Positions 63,894-64,000 of a DNA stretch of 64,000 nucleotides are shown here, one piece after another. Origin of the DNA: G942493275 sp942493275 (GTDB lineage: Bacteria > Actinomycetota > Coriobacteriia > Anaerosomatales > PHET01). The notes beneath the pieces were generated by a model. It had not been told where the DNA came from and made no database searches. It saw only the letters and a list, made by a program, of their open reading frames with translations. How positions within the stretch are numbered: the first letter of the stretch is position 1; each line of letters opens with the position of its first letter. The stretch covers positions 2,108,001 to 2,172,000 of the forward strand of contig OW818687.1 of assembly GCA_942493275.1 (NCBI GenBank). The letters are read 5' to 3'. The position numbers and the translations under genes are program-made.

Positions 63894-64000
63894 GCGTGTG
63901 GCTCCGTTCTCTCGGTACGACTCACAAAAGCATTCTACCCGCTGTTCCGGACCGGCATCCGGCGCGTCGACGTGAAGGGATTCGCCCGTATGCGCAGGTT
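63894..64000. other. Window end, no gene assigned
   Basis: The last 107 bases hold the region upstream of the DJ-1/PfpI gene. A plus-strand frame is open to the window edge from about 63930 (encoding FYPLFRTGIRRVDVKGFARM), with no start codon visible before 63991. It could be the beginning of a gene that continues outside, but this cannot be decided here. Confidence 0.3.

Noticed and set aside
63930..64000. A plus-strand open frame to the window edge, resembling the start of an acyltransferase
   Set aside because: Too short and without a visible start codon; the resemblance to PlsC-type N-termini is too weak to call.
1..64000. CRISPR arrays, insertion sequences, prophage genes, tRNA or rRNA genes
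   Set aside because: No repeat-spacer pattern, transposase, phage gene, cloverleaf or rRNA sequence was recognised. The xerD gene is the housekeeping dimer-resolution recombinase and not an integrase of a mobile element.

Overview
This window is high-GC DNA from a Gram-positive actinobacterium (Actinomycetota). The lineage evidence is an mIHF-type integration host factor next to gmk and rpoZ, SepF and a DivIVA/Wag31-type protein in the division cluster, many GTG/TTG starts, and an MurE carrying the DNPR signature of meso-diaminopimelate-adding enzymes. Rubrerythrin, a transcriptional T-box, a PyrR attenuator and the overall gene order fit an anaerobic Coriobacteriia-like organism (for example the Anaerosomatales) better than a streptomycete or mycobacterium. 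That placement is inference. I see no rRNA, tRNA, insertion sequence, CRISPR array or prophage. This is conserved chromosomal core, and almost every base is coding.

Layout. Positions 1-6000 hold the end of pyrG, an M20 peptidase, a DUF3866 protein, a convergent FUSC-like membrane protein, alanine dehydrogenase and a XerC/D recombinase. Positions 6091-11200 are a nucleoside-type ABC importer (BMP lipoprotein, double ATPase, two permeases) plus a small membrane protein. Positions 11121-12579 are minus-strand: a DUF4349 lipoprotein, a small membrane protein and a 45-residue membrane peptide with its own promoter and terminator. Positions 12830-28833 are a complete dcw cluster: mraZ, rsmH, ftsL-like, ftsI, murE, murF, mraY, murD, ftsW, murG, murC, murB, ftsQ, ftsZ. 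A row of GTG repeats spaced exactly 10 bp, the expected MraZ operator, lies in front of it.

Positions 28911-38114 continue with DUF4013, pgeF, pstSCAB-phoU, a YggS-family protein, sepF, proC, yggT, divIVA and DUF167. Here the phosphate uptake operon sits inside what is usually a continuous ftsZ-pgeF-yggS-sepF-divIVA neighbourhood. Positions 38127-43280 hold an isoleucine T-box with ileS, then a DksA/TraR zinc-finger protein, lspA and an RluA-family pseudouridine synthase. A GerMN/Gmad2 lipoprotein follows on the minus strand.

Positions 44309-55702 are a full UMP operon behind a PyrR attenuator: pyrR, pyrB, pyrC, carA, a tandem universal stress protein, carB, pyrK, pyrD, pyrF, pyrE. Positions 55706-59380 are mihF, gmk, rpoZ, thiI and a glycosyltransferase of the tRNA-queuosine mannosyltransferase family. 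Positions 59443-62817 are a PadR-controlled membrane/ABC exporter module whose regulator looks leaderless. The window ends with minus-strand rubrerythrin-like and DJ-1/PfpI genes.

Nothing here is a clearly new defence or mobile system. The points most worth a second look are the stress protein embedded between carA and carB, the thiI-coupled tRNA glycosyltransferase, the complete miniature transcription unit for a 45-residue membrane peptide, the pst operon inside the division cluster with pstS starting inside pgeF, and the likely leaderless regulator genes.
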